Of a stretch of DNA of 24,656 nt, positions 1 to 10,485 are shown piece by piece. Location of the stretch: positions 127,500,776 to 127,525,431 of the forward strand of contig JBOZIK010000001.1 of the NCBI GenBank assembly GCA_051453625.1. The letters run 5' to 3'. The notes below the pieces were generated by a model that worked only from the letters and a program-made list of their open reading frames with translations, was not told the DNA's origin and ran no database searches. Origin of the DNA: Welwitschia mirabilis (Eukaryota > Gnetophyta > Gnetopsida > Welwitschiales). Numbering within the stretch: the stretch's first letter is position 1; each line of letters begins with the position of its first letter. The position numbers were made by a program, and so were the translations under genes.

Positions 1-750
1 TTTAGAGTTGATAAAGGTTATATTGCTAAATTTCCTTGAGGTTTTTGGTTGGCTAATATTGTTTATTGATGGATGCTTATTACGTTTTCAAGTTTGGCAT
101 TTGTTTCTTCATGAGATCTTCTAATTTCATCTATAAGATTTATGATTGGATCATTTGGATGTTGGTAATTAGATGAACTTGGTGCATAATTTTTGTTTTC
201 AAATTAGTTTCTAAAAGGTTAAGAGTTTTTGTAAAAATGAATGTTCAACCTTGGTTGTGCCTAATTTTGCTTTCAAAATTTTTGACATGATTGGTTAAAA
301 GTACAAACTTCTTCTTGTATTATTTCTTTGTATGTTAGTAACAGAGGACAGTTTTTAGTGACATGATAATTATCCTAATATAAGTTACAAGTTTGCACAA
401 CATTTCTTTAAGTTATGATTTTAGCATCTAAGATCATTTCCATATATTTCTCCAAGGTTGTTGTAAAATATTTCATGGGATTTGTAGGATTGGATTCTAC
501 TACTTTTTGTTGTTTAACCTCTTTTAAGTCCTTGATGAGTTGGCCTATAGTTTAATTTTCTTTAGTTGTTGACTATATTTGACTAACATCCATAAGTTCT
601 TCTAATTTTTTCTAGGCATCTTCTAATGTAAGGTTCATGAGGTCTCCACCATAAGAAAAATCTATAAGTTGTTTTGTATAGGGAGTTAATTCATATAAAA
701 ATAATCTAGTTATTCTATTTTTTAAAAATCATCTACTAGATTAGAATGGA
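1..750 (-). pseudogene. Decayed gag 3' half of an Athila-type Ty3/gypsy element (second copy)
   Basis: This stretch aligns base for base, at an almost constant offset of 1980, with the gag copy at about 1980-2730. It therefore encodes the same part of gag: the segment after the capsid-like domain, the zinc knuckle and the basic C-terminal tail. Gag is the structural protein that packages retrotransposon RNA. The knuckle (348-389) is damaged: its second cysteine codon reads as tyrosine, the next codon is a stop, and the glycine after the first cysteine has become asparagine, all explained by G-to-A changes on the coding strand. Unlike the other copy, its knuckle is still in frame with the upstream gag segment. 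Further stops are scattered through the frame. It ends exactly at the 100-N gap, so whether it is a separate element, a tandem copy or an assembly effect is open. Confidence 0.75.
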
Positions 751-850
751 NNNNNNNNNNNNNNNNNNNNNNNNNNNNNNNNNNNNNNNNNNNNNNNNNN
801 NNNNNNNNNNNNNNNNNNNNNNNNNNNNNNNNNNNNNNNNNNNNNNNNNN
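751..850. other. Assembly gap of 100 N
   Basis: Exactly 100 N, a conventional placeholder for a gap of unknown length. It separates the protease-side remnant on its right from a second gag copy on its left, so these two pieces should not be assumed to be neighbours at this spacing. Confidence 0.99.
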
Positions 851-1967
851 AGTTCATTAAAAAAATTCAAATCCAAACTAAAATTATGATTTTCAATTGG
901 TTCATGTAATGGACAATCTCCCTTAAGGTGTGAATCTAGAAATTGAACTTCTTTATATACTAAAGATTCTTTCTCACTCTTAAAGTTGGATGTATCAATG
1001 GTTTGTTTAATCTCAAGTTGGTCATTATAAAGCATAGGCTCATGTGATTTTATCTCTTTTTCTTCAAGTGGATGATGTTGTAAAAATAAGGTGGATTTGA
1101 TGTTATCTTCTAAATTCATTTCATCACCTAAATCTTTCTCAGTTACATCAAAGACTCTAATTGTAAATGTTTTATTTTCAAAATGACATTTCATTTTTCT
1201 TGCTCTTATATCAATGATGCAATGGGTTATTGCACAAAAGGCTTTTCCTAGAAGTAAAGGGTATCTTCTACTATTCTCAACTTCTATAATAATCATGTCT
1301 ATGGGATAGCAAGCCTTTTTAATTTAAATTACCAAATCTTTATAACGCCTACTAGTTTCTTAACTAAAGTGTCTGCTAATTCTAAGACAACTGGAGTAGG
1401 CTTTATTCTATCCTCCAAACGAAGCCTTCTACAAATGTGAAGTGGCATAATGTTAACACTCTCTCCAATGTCTATTACGGATTTTTTAATCTTTTTGTTT
1501 CCCTCAAAAGTAACATTCACTATAGATACTTTTGGACCTTTAAATTTGGGTGATTTTTGTAACACTAAATTTGTGAGGGATTGGGCTAGAAAGACTTTGC
1601 TAGGAATGGCTCATTTTTTTTCCTTCTTATTAAGTCCTTTCAAAGTTTTGAGTACCCTATATTTTATTGCAAAAGTTTCCAAAAGGGTAAGTTTATGATC
1701 ACATTTTTCATTAAGGCTTTTAAATGTTTATTAAAAGTTGAATTATTGTTAAGCCTATTAAGCCAAGGAGTGGTTTGTTGAGAAGGATTTTTCTTTTTAT
1801 TTTTACCAAGAAAATGGGAGTTATAATATTTTAATATCTTAATGTCCTCTTCCTCTTATTCTTTAACATTTCTAAAATCATTTTGGGAGGTGGAAGGTTC
1901 ATAGAGAGAAGGGCTTGTTTCTTGTCCACTTCTTATCACAACCTTACAATCTTTTCTTAGTTCATTT
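851..1967 (-). pseudogene. Decayed aspartic protease region of an Athila-type gag-pol
   Basis: Retropepsin-like protease, which would cut the element's own polyprotein. Reading right to left, the segment just after gag contains a short match to the conserved start of the Athila protease region (about 1900-1965, residues like VIRSGQE), then a lysine-rich linker with an INLPF-type motif (about 1690-1720). The protease core follows. The active-site triplet is D-I-G (1464-1472) where the lineage usually has D-L-G-A-S; here E replaces A. It is followed by the NIMPL and LELAD motifs typical of plant gypsy proteases. The second conserved motif LLLGKAF, equivalent to the usual ILGRPF, lies at about 1240-1257. 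The frame breaks near 1335 (shift plus a stop), with other stops upstream. No reverse transcriptase, RNase H or integrase is visible before the gap. Confidence 0.8.
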
Positions 1968-3151
1968 GAGTTTGGCAAAGGTTGTGTAGGTAATGTTCCT
2001 TAAGGTCTTTGGTTTATGAGCATTATTTAAAAGATGTTTATTAAGTTTTCCATTGGCATTTTGTCTCTCAAAGTTGGCATTACATTCTTTTCGTGATCTT
2101 CCTATTTCATCTGTAAGGTTTATGATTAGATCATTTGGATGTTGGTAATTGGATAAACTTGGTGGGTATTTCGTATTTTTGAATTGGTTTTTAAAAGGAT
2201 GAGAATTATTTTGAAAACCAGTGTTTAACCTCAATTGTATTTGATTTTGATTTCAAAAGTTTTAAGATGATTGGTTGAAAGCATAAACTTCTTCATAAAT
2301 TCTTTCTTTATATGTTGGAAAAAGAGGACAGTTTTTGGTAATGTGATAATTATCCTCACATAAGCCACAATTTTGTACAACATTTCTTTTAGTTGTGGTT
2401 TTACATCTAAAATCATTTTTTCATACTTCTTCAAGGTTGTTGTAAAATCTTTCATGGAATTTATAGGATTTGATTCTATCTCTTTTTGTTATTTAACTTC
2501 TTTTAAATCTTTGATGAGTTGGCCTATAGCTGGATTTTCTTTAGGAGTTGACCAAGTTTGACTAACCTACACAAGCTCTTCTAATTTTGTCTAGGCATCA
2601 TATAGAGTAACATTCATGAGGTTTCCACCATAAGAGAAATCTACAAGTTGTTTCATGTGGGGAGTTAATCCACTATAAAAATAATCTACTTATTCTATTT
2701 TTGAAAAATCATCTACTAGATTAGAATGGATTGCTATGAAGAAACGTTCATAAGTGGAGTCATAATTTTTATTTGGTTTTTGTTAAAAGTTTGTTACCAC
2801 TTTTCTCCTCTTTTTCCTATTTTCTTTACTCGTGAATCTCTTTACAAAAGTTACTTTGACTTGATCCTAAGTTTTTAAGCTTTTTTGGGATATGGTTTTT
2901 AATCAAATTTTTTCTCTATCCTTTAATATCATGGGAAAAATTACCATGTATGTTCTACCAATAATTTTTTTCTTCTCATTTTTCAAGGTGAGGATTAGTT
3001 ATCCAATATCTGCAATGTGTTAAAACGGATCCTCATCATTTTCTCTACTAAAATTTAACTAGGCATGTAGATTTTTAATCTCAATATCATCTCCTATGGA
3101 TAGGTCAAAAGGTATCTAAATTTCTCTTTTCTTATTTGCTAATAATTCCAT
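1968..3151 (-). pseudogene. Decayed gag of an Athila-type Ty3/gypsy element (main copy)
   Basis: Structural nucleocapsid protein remnant. A methionine codon at 3149-3151 starts a frame whose conceptual product follows the Athila gag order: an N-terminal PFDL/ENDEDPF segment (about 3040-3125), an FPMILKDREK block matching the usual FPFSLRDKAK (about 2910-2950), a VKVTFVKRF block matching QKFLTKFF (about 2830-2860), the FYSGLTP and GGNLMN motifs (about 2615-2685), a zinc knuckle (2328-2369) and a basic tail. At least a dozen stops interrupt it, many of them TAG or TAA where the family has W or Q. Compared with the copy at 1-750, one base is missing near 2404, so the part upstream of the knuckle and the knuckle itself are in different frames. 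Family assignment rests on recognised motif order, not on a database search. Confidence 0.85.
2328..2369 (-). other. CCHC zinc knuckle coding segment, intact
   Basis: Translated on the minus strand this reads C-G-L-C-E-D-N-Y-H-I-T-K-N-C, a perfect C-x2-C-x4-H-x4-C nucleocapsid zinc knuckle that binds RNA. It is the best preserved motif in the gag remnant, although a one-base deletion just upstream puts it out of frame with the preceding gag segment. Confidence 0.9.
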
Positions 3152-3880
3152 TAGGGTAAGGTTTCATTATGAGTAGAAGATCTTATGACTTGTTTTTACT
3201 TATGAAAGGTACTCGACACTATAAATTGATTCTCTCCTTCTATAGGATTTTCATTAAGAAAATCTAATTCAGAAAATTGGAAGGAGGATTAAGTTCACCT
3301 AGAGATTGTTTTTTGATTAATTTTCTACATCCACCAATCCTTCTTTGATGTCCTTTTCTATCAACAACTTTTCTCTTAGATATATATTCTCTATGTTGAC
3401 CATATCATAGCATCCTATAAATAGCAAGTAATAGGAGAAAAAAGTAAAAATAACAGACTATCGTCATGTCTATCATGGGAAGACAAAAGGGATGACCCAC
3501 ACAGAAACCAGAAAAATAGAAATAGAATAAAAACTAAAATAGAAAGCAAAAAAAAAACTCAGAAAATAGGACTATCATTTACCTTGGCATTTGGATGTCA
3601 TAGGAGATGATAGAGACTAATTTTATTTAAGAAAAACTAAAAATTAAAAATAAAATCAAAAGTAAAAAATGGTACATCATTGTCTTGGCTGTCACGGGGA
3701 CACAAAGGAAATGGTCATAACATTTTTATAAAAAACTAAAAACCAAAAAACCAAAATTGAAATACTACATATAGAAAACCTATAGCTTCTAATAAAATAT
3801 AACATCGCATAGACAAATAATTAATAGAAGTCTGATATACTTACTGAAATGATGATAACTCTTGTACTCCTTAATAGCCT
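3152..3880 (-). other. Untranslated leader between primer-binding site and gag
   Basis: About 730 bp between the primer site and the first gag methionine, which is the normal position of a retrotransposon 5' leader (packaging signals and RNA dimerisation in related elements). It is A-rich on the plus strand and carries three units of a repeated motif at 3460-3718. No coding frame of note. Confidence 0.7.
3460..3718 (-). repeat. Three diverged leader repeats with a shared ~45-bp core
   Basis: Cores lie at about 3460-3498, 3573-3613 and 3675-3718, spaced 100-115 bp and separated by A-rich spacers. On the plus strand the core has the pattern CATYGTC, then CTRTCAYGGGGA, then CACAAAGGRRATGGTC. 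The same core occurs in the U3 part of both Athila-type LTR copies (4674-4722 and 24538-24586). Differences among the copies are largely transitions. Confidence 0.7.
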
Positions 3881-3899
3881 TCCTTAGCATCAGTGCTAA
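3881..3899 (-). promoter_or_regulatory. Primer-binding site, decayed tRNA-Asp type
   Basis: Two bases after the LTR end, the minus strand reads TTAGCACTGATGCTAAGGA. The Athila primer site complementary to the 3' end of tRNA-Asp is TTGGCGCCGTTGCCGGGGA (from knowledge of the family). Twelve of 19 positions agree; six of the seven differences are G-to-A or C-to-T and one is a transversion. Its position and pattern fix the LTR at 3902-4950 as a 5' LTR and set the element on the minus strand. Confidence 0.85.
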
Positions 3900-4488
3900 G
3901 ATGTTTCAGTGTGTATTTATGTAGGTTTTTACATTCAAAGGGATCTTATCATTTATAACCAAAATAAATATCTTACATAATAAATCACACTAGTATAAGT
4001 GGTAGTAGATCTGATATGTCGTATTCTTATTGAAGCATATGAGTATGAGACTTAGGTTTCTTTGTAAAAGAATATAAGAACCAGAAATAAATAACAAATG
4101 CAAAGAAATAAAGTGTAATGCATAATGCAAGATGTAACTATTCTAAATGCAAATGCAAAATAAACTAACACTACTTACTTTAACCTTAATAAAGGCCACC
4201 CATAATAATCTATATCATCCAAGAAATTGTCATTAGATTAAGGGAAACATAGACTATGAGGGTTATCAAAGAAATCTACAATGTAAATATGAAAACAAAA
4301 CAAGATTTATATTAAGAAAGAGTAAGAAGCATCTTAGTTAAAAATAGCTAGGTCTCAATGGAGGACACATAGCCCTCCACCAAGTACATGTCTTTCTACA
4401 ACACTCAAGATGGATCTTCCTCCTTTTAATCTCATGTAATGAGAATGTCTGGTGCAATGAAGATAAGAAGGGGAGTCAAAGGGGAACT

Positions 4489-4498
4489 TATTTAAATA
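4489..4498 (-). promoter_or_regulatory. TATA-like box of the Athila-type LTR
   Basis: Minus-strand TATTTAAATA. The second LTR copy has TATAAATA at the same aligned place (24320-24327), which supports this as the Pol II core promoter of the family. Confidence 0.6.
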
Positions 4499-4673
4499 GT
4501 AGGTGTAGAAAGATATGCTCATTTATAAATCATAAATGGATGAAATGATTACAGATCATTATCAGAGTCGATTACATATCAGTGTCGTCCGAGCTATCAT
4601 TCAAACAACATAGGGAATGACAACTCATTATAAAATATTCTCAAATATGATGACTCAATAGTCCACATCAGTA

Positions 4674-4722
4674 GTCATTGTCCTACCTATCATGAAGATG
4701 ACAGAGGGGACGATGGTGTTCT
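4674..4722 (-). repeat. U3 copy of the leader repeat core
   Basis: The plus strand here (CATTGTC, CTATCATGAAGATGACA, GGGGACGATGG) matches the three leader repeats at 3460-3718 almost end to end. It lies about 190 bp upstream of the TATA-like box in transcription direction, where an LTR enhancer or silencer would sit. Confidence 0.65.
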
Positions 4723-4950
4723 TTTGTCATTTTCTTAAAGAGAACTTTAGCATTTTTGTCAATAATCCTTCTTCAAAGCTTTGTGTATCAAAAAGTAACT
4801 TTAATACATCAAATTTGAATAAGAATCACACTTTTTTGAGATTTCCTCTTATATCTTTAAAATCCTTAGAATTGCACCTAAACATGTATAAAAGTCCTGC
4901 AAAAAAACTCATAAAACCCCATCAAATAACCTTAAATTGGTAGCGTAACA

Positions 4951-7900
4951 ATATTTATTCTTATTAAAATTCCAAATATTAAAATGAGTTGTAATGATTT
5001 AGATATATGTATATTTTAGTTTAAATATATGATTTTAATAACTCATGAATGTAAAAATAATTTTAATATGCATGATCAATATTATACTTGAATTCCATGA
5101 TATATTAAATCATTTGTAAGTTTTCTTCCATGGGCTACTTAATCACCTTTAAACTCTTTACTACAAGACATACTAAGGGGTAAGGTGTGGTTTTTTATAG
5201 TGAAATATAGCTACCCTTACATCTATCATTAATATATGATAAATTACAAAGTCACCCTAGGGATACAAATATTGCGTGGCCAAATTCAACTTTTACCAAA
5301 AATACTAGGACTTATATTTATAGTATCGTTCTAGTATCATTCTTCCATAGAGATAGATAATGAAAGATATCAATAAAGTAAGAATAATAGTAAAGAGTAA
5401 TAAAGATTAAATGATATTAGAGATTTAGAAATGGTATATAACATCTAAACTAACATAATAACTTTAAGAAAAAGCATAGGTGCTTAAAGTGAAAACATGT
5501 ATTTTTACTTTTAACTCATTCATAATGAAATAATTCACTTTAACCATAAGTGTTCATGTAGTCAAAGCTTAAGCACAATGGCATAATCTCATTCATCATA
5601 GACATGAAGGTGGTATAACCAAACCACCTACCTTTCATAGGAAGTATAAAATAAGCTTAAAAAGTATGGGTCTTTCAAGATCCATTAAATAAACATTGAA
5701 ATTATGCAAGCTAAAATCAAAGAGAAGAATCACCAAAATAGAGATTAAAGTAAAATCATTCATTACCTAATATTAAGTATAATAAGTATTTCATTCACAA
5801 CTTAATATTAAAGTAATTCACTAAGAACACATAATACTTTATTATCTGAGAAGCAATGCATATGATTCAAAAATGTACTCATGCTAATCCAAGAAGCATC
5901 ATCCTAACTTAGGAGCTAGACCATCCCTATGTAAGGCTTAAAGGAAATTCATGACTAAATCTTTAATCTTTTTCACAATGATTTCATAGGAGTGAGGAAA
6001 TGTAGGATATTTATAGATAGGATTAGGGTTTACAATTAGAGTTTCAAAAGGTCTAATGAGGTCATTCTAAATAATGTCCAATGTACATAAAATAAATATT
6101 TAATCATGGAATCAAATTAATGGGTTCTTCTTATAAGATATTCTACATTCATCTTCTTTTTATGAAAGTAGTTGGAATGAATTGCTTACATTACGAGAAC
6201 TTAGGAATATAAGAATGATACTATTTTTCTCCAAATAACAAACACCACCAGGCTTAGGGCTAGTGATACCCTCAATTATGATTAGCACACCTCTATCTCA
6301 TACCATAATGCTCTTGATGTCCTATCTATTCTATAAAATGATAGTGTTAAAGTAGATTAGTAGTAAAATAACATTTTCATGGCCTTAAGTATAAGAAATG
6401 CACAAATCTATAATGATGATTAATTAAACTTCTTAACAAGGTATTAATTCCTTGATATAAATGTCAATTTTTTTAAGTGTTATCATGTGGCTATTATTTC
6501 AGTTTCTTCTCACTAAATTCCATAGATTATTTTTTCTAATTTAGATCCTCAACACAGGTTTTGCTAGGTTATTTTATTTACTCTAGCTAATATGCTTAGA
6601 ATTTAATTCATTCATGCATTAAATCAAATGAAAAGAAAACATTAACTTTGAATGGAATTAAATTTCATCTTAACTTTGATTACATCATTTTTTAGATGAA
6701 CATTTAATATGTTGATTCTTCTTTAAATAAGCTTGATGAAGATGTTGTTTCTTTTCATCCTATTAAGATAGATACCTATCTATAGTTCAAAAACCAATTT
6801 TGGCTCTTCATTATAGTATCGCAATCTACGTAGATGTCATATGGAATGAGTAAATTTGTTTTTGGTGGAAGAGAAATAAATAACCAAAGCATTTATAGTT
6901 TCCTTGATAGATTTTTATTATTTTCCTATTTTATTTTAGGGACTAAATCAACCAATAAAAGTTATCAAATATGGCTATTTTATTAAATTATATTCCTATC
7001 TTAGCTTTTGTTAAATTTGTAGATTCACCTTAAAAAGATTTAAATGTGGTTACTCAATGATTTATACATAAAACATTCATTACATATCTTGCATTTAAGA
7101 AATAATTAGATAATCTTGATTTATTTTTAGTAAGTTTATGAGACTTTTGCTAGTTTAAAACAAACTTTTATTAAGTATTATTAGTTTTTGCATCATGCAT
7201 GTCAAGCCTCCAAGGATCATCTCTACATATAAAAAATTATTCTAAAATTATTAATCACGTATGATCCCTTTCTTTTTAGTAAAAACTCATTATTTTATAG
7301 TAAGTAATACTAGTGTTAACTCTATCTATAGCCAAAATAGCACATTTAAGAATTATTTCACTAGTGGTTATCTTCCTTAAATTAGATTTAAAAGCTTATA
7401 ACTCTTCAAAATATTAATAAATTTATTTGGAATTTAATGTTTCAAGATATTTCTTTTAGGAATCCCTTAATGTATTATTTGGAAGTTTTAAATCTAATTT
7501 ATCTAATGTATCATTAAGAGGATGACTTCTTACATGTTTTTTCCTACTCATTGCTAATTAAAAATGCATGGAGTTGGGTTTATTTGTCCTAACATATAGT
7601 TTTGTTAATTTCGAAATAGGTTTTCTTAGATTAGCACTAATTTTAGTGATGTCTATTCTTTTATTTAATAGATCATTACGAATTGTATTCTTTACTTTGT
7701 TTGAAAATGTAGAATCGTAATATTATGTATTTCATTTTAGTTTAAATTCATGCTTATGTAGAAAACATCCAATTAGAGATTTACTAACTCTTGAAACTTC
7801 TTTAGCCTTCATTTTGTAATCTTCAAATAGAGATGCTACTCCGTAAGTTTATCCTCCTTTAAGTCATGTTAGTGGGAGGATTCATGATAATGATTTTATG

Positions 7901-8785
7901 CCTTTGAAGATATAAGATCAAAATCATCACTTCCTAGAAAATTAATTCTTTGATTTTCTCTTTAATAGCTATTGTTATCTATTTTTATATTTTGTTTAGC
8001 TATTCTTCCTTTTAAGTTATTTTATTTGAAATTTTTTAATTAAATTATGCCTTATGTTTTTAATGTATTTTAATTTTTTTACTATGTATTATAATCTATT
8101 TTTAAGATCATATGCATCTATTTCATCCCAAGATAGACATCCATTTTATTTAAATGTATATGCATACTAAAGGAGTAGAACATACAAATAAGAAGATACA
8201 TGTCACAAAATAGGACATAAATAATGGTATCATACATATTATATACATAAAATAGAAATAAAACACAGTCGATGGATTTTCAAAACTACTTTAGCAATCA
8301 AAGAAGTAAAATATTATTATATGAAAGGAATTAACAACTTAGATGTAAAATATAATATAATGTTACATAACAGTATAACACGCTAATATTTCAGGATTTA
8401 ACTACTTACAAAATCATAAAGGCATGTTAAAGTTATCTTATTAAATATTTAATATGAGATAATAATATGGTGTATCATGATACTTTCTATTCATTAATGG
8501 TTGTAAATATAAAAGAGATTTAATATAGAAAGATGTGATCCTTCATAAGTTATATATAATGTGCTTAATTTTATAATTTTTCATGGTAATTTTAAGCTTA
8601 ATCATTTTCATTTATATATCCTTTTTCTATTATTTACTTAAGAAATATCATACTTTAATATGGTATCACATATATTATAGCTAAGTTCCCCTACTTTAAA
8701 ATATTTTAATGTCTTAATATAAGTGATTTTTCTATTATTGATGTGAAATTTTGATCATGATTACTAATGTACTTCTTTAGGAGTG
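4951..8785. other. Gene-free A+T-rich DNA, no recognisable element
   Basis: Stops are dense in all frames and I recognise no gag, pol, transposase or host gene. Possible old LTR material: a minus-strand CTATAAATA-like box near 6008-6020, in the same orientation as the other LTRs, and a perfect 13-bp inverted pair at 5332-5344 and 6211-6223. A 30-bp near-palindrome lies at 8433-8462. Nothing here supports a named feature; it is probably retroelement debris too old to classify by eye. Confidence 0.5.
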
Positions 8786-8873
8786 AACTAGTCGATTTGC
8801 TTACTAGCTTTACTATATGGTTGCCTAGGGCTCTATCCATAGGATATAGTAAAACTGAAGAACAATCCTAGTT
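8786..8873. other. Imperfect foldback (stem about 30 bp, loop 25 nt)
   Basis: The arm at 8786-8818 pairs with the arm at 8844-8873: the inner 13 positions (AGYTTTACTATAT) match except one transition, and the outer part matches with a few transitions and gaps. The loop is 8819-8843. It could be a small foldback transposon remnant or a short inverted duplication. No target duplication was identified. Confidence 0.55.
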
Positions 8874-10111
8874 GGCTAGGATCAGTGAAAAGGATGTGGC
8901 TAGAAAGAAGAGATTTTAAAAAGTATGTTATAAGAAGATTTACGTTAGATCACAATGAAAGCAAACAAAGGAGGAAAGAAGTATCCAAGGTATAGGGATA
9001 ATAGAGTAAAATTTTTGGGAAAAAAATAAAATGGAATAATAGAGATGTGACAAATGATAAAAAACTGAAAATATCATGTAAGTTAAGAGGACATGAAAGA
9101 TAAGAGGAGTAAGGTAATAGGTTAGGAGAAAGAGGAAGATGTGGTAATGAGGGGAGGTAATAGTAAAGTGAAAATCAAATGTAGGAATTACAATGGCATT
9201 GCATTAATAATTGAAGGAACTTTTTGACTTTATTTCTTTAGAAATCTCAAATGCAATAATGGTTAATAAAAATTTTAGGTTGACTTTAGGACATTATCAA
9301 TATAGGGTAGATCAATGAGTCTAGAGATTCCATTAGGATCACAAAACTTTAAAAATCATTTCATAAATGTGTTATCTTAATACTTTAAATTGAAGTTTCC
9401 ATTTTTCATTAAATAATAAATGATTATGTTACCATGTAATGTATAAATCAATTGCAAATAGAGTAATGACTTAGATTCTATAGAAAATATTATACAAATC
9501 TAGAAAACTCAAAATCCTTAAATTGACACATTACCATATTGGAAGTTTGTAATTCAGTACTTAAAATAACGTATTTTTAATAACAAATTAAACTTAAAAT
9601 TGATGAAATATAATAACATGGATTTTCAACTCACATGTAGGGAACCTTTAAGCATAGGATCTAAAACTACTTCATCCTTACATATAGTCTTAGTATGTGA
9701 GGATGTAAAAGCATTTTCAATTTTAACATTAGAACTAAAAGTTCACCTAACAAAATGATAGGCTAATGTCAAAATATAGTGCACCAGAATGTTAGCCCAT
9801 GGATACATCAAAACAATAGCAGCAAAAAGGAGCTAAGGAGTGGTTTGGGCATGTTAATGAGGAAAAGATAAGTAATGTACTAAAAATGACAATGGAAGGA
9901 ATGATAAGAGTTAGAGAAAGTTCCTTCACTGATAATCAATACACATTCTTAGCTTCCTTCCTTTTTTCTCATCCCTTCCATGCATTTTATTATGCCCTTT
10001 AAGACTCTTCCTATGATAGGAATGGCAATAAATAATTGCTAGATCCATCCTTTCTATAATCTGCTATCCCTTTTTTTAACTATTCTTCTATTTTAATGCC
10101 TTCATTAGAAA
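8874..10111. other. Gene-free stretch, purine-rich then pyrimidine-rich
   Basis: About 8890-9180 is purine-rich on the plus strand (many GGA/AAG/GAG runs). About 9900-10111 is pyrimidine-rich on the plus strand, like a plant 5' untranslated region. No coding frame is supported in between. Confidence 0.5.
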
Positions 10112-10374
10112 ATGGCCTCCCATCCTATTCTACTTTCAAAGAAGACCCTATTTGATGAAAGGTAAGTCTTTCCCCATTTTTTAACTCTTTTCATTTCTAG
10201 AGGCTTTTCTTCTCTCTTTTTTTCCTTTTTTTTTTCTTTTTTTGGTGTTGGCAACACTTTGTTTTCACCTCCTTATGTGTTGGTTTTTCTTTCTATTATA
10301 GGTCTTTCCTCTATGATGCTACTACTAGTGCTCTAATCTTCTTTTACTGCTTTGAAAAAAAATCTTATGATTAG
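10112..10374 (+). pseudogene. Possible 5' end of a host gene: short exon, 140-nt intron, short exon
   Basis: An ATG at 10112 sits in a good plant start context (AAAATGGC) after a pyrimidine-rich leader. Fifty bases later, at 10161/10162, is a perfect 5' splice site (AAG|GTAAGT). A U-rich stretch follows and ends in TATTATAG|G at 10301/10302, giving a 140-nt intron of normal plant type. Joined, the frame continues for 23 more codons to a TAG at 10372, about 40 residues in all, beginning M-A-S-H-P-I-L-L. Without splicing, translation stops right at the intron start. I do not recognise the peptide. It could be a truncated or decayed host gene, split further on by the retrotransposon inserted at 10470, or chance in T-rich DNA. 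Confidence 0.3.
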
Positions 10375-10464
10375 AACGATTATTGGTGTTTCTCATTTGT
10401 TACATCTAACATATCTAACTCTCCTTTACCTTGAGAGCATACTAGTGTAATGTTTTCGAAGAAG

Positions 10465-10469
10465 ATGAA
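10465..10469. repeat. Target-site duplication ATGAA (left copy)
   Basis: ATGAA directly precedes the TGTAACATC end of the LTR. The same five bases directly follow the far LTR at 20579-20583, the size expected for a Ty3/gypsy integration. Confidence 0.8.
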
Positions 10470-10485
10470 TGTAACATCTTAGTAT

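Larger units (their letters stand above)
3902..4950 (-). mobile_element. 5' LTR of the Athila-type element
   Basis: A 1049-bp LTR with ends TGTT...AACA on the plus strand. The left end is fixed by the adjacent primer site and by loss of similarity to the second copy at 23732. The right end is inferred from the TG/CA rule, because the second copy runs off the window. Reading on the minus strand, U3 lies at the right, a TATA-like box is at 4489-4498, and R-U5 lies at the left. The two copies remain alignable along their length despite many substitutions and small indels. The right flank is ATATT; the matching target duplication would lie left of the window. Confidence 0.85.

Noticed and set aside
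736-850. Leftward extension of the post-protease frame through the gap
   Set aside because: The bases are N or belong to the other gag copy; the real frame leaves known sequence at 851.
1450-1698. Plus-strand open frame of 82 codons
   Set aside because: It is antisense to the protease remnant, whose motifs are clear on the minus strand.
2373-2561. Plus-strand open frame of 62 codons
   Set aside because: It is antisense to gag; the minus strand has the zinc knuckle and gag motifs here.
3420-3720. Possible CRISPR-like array of spaced repeats
   Set aside because: The repeats are diverged, only three in number, sit in a retrotransposon leader, and recur in the LTR; the genome is a plant nucleus.
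4692-4943. Plus-strand open frame of 83 codons
   Set aside because: It lies in the U3 of the Athila-type LTR, antisense to transcription, and has no counterpart motif.
5155-5200. ACTACAAGA-like start resembling a CACTA transposon end
   Set aside because: Only a few bases fit, no matching inverted end or target duplication was found, and such strings are common in A+T-rich DNA.
6825-6850. Reading of IYVDV resembling the copia reverse-transcriptase YVDD motif
   Set aside because: The second aspartate is missing and no other reverse-transcriptase block lies around it in frame.
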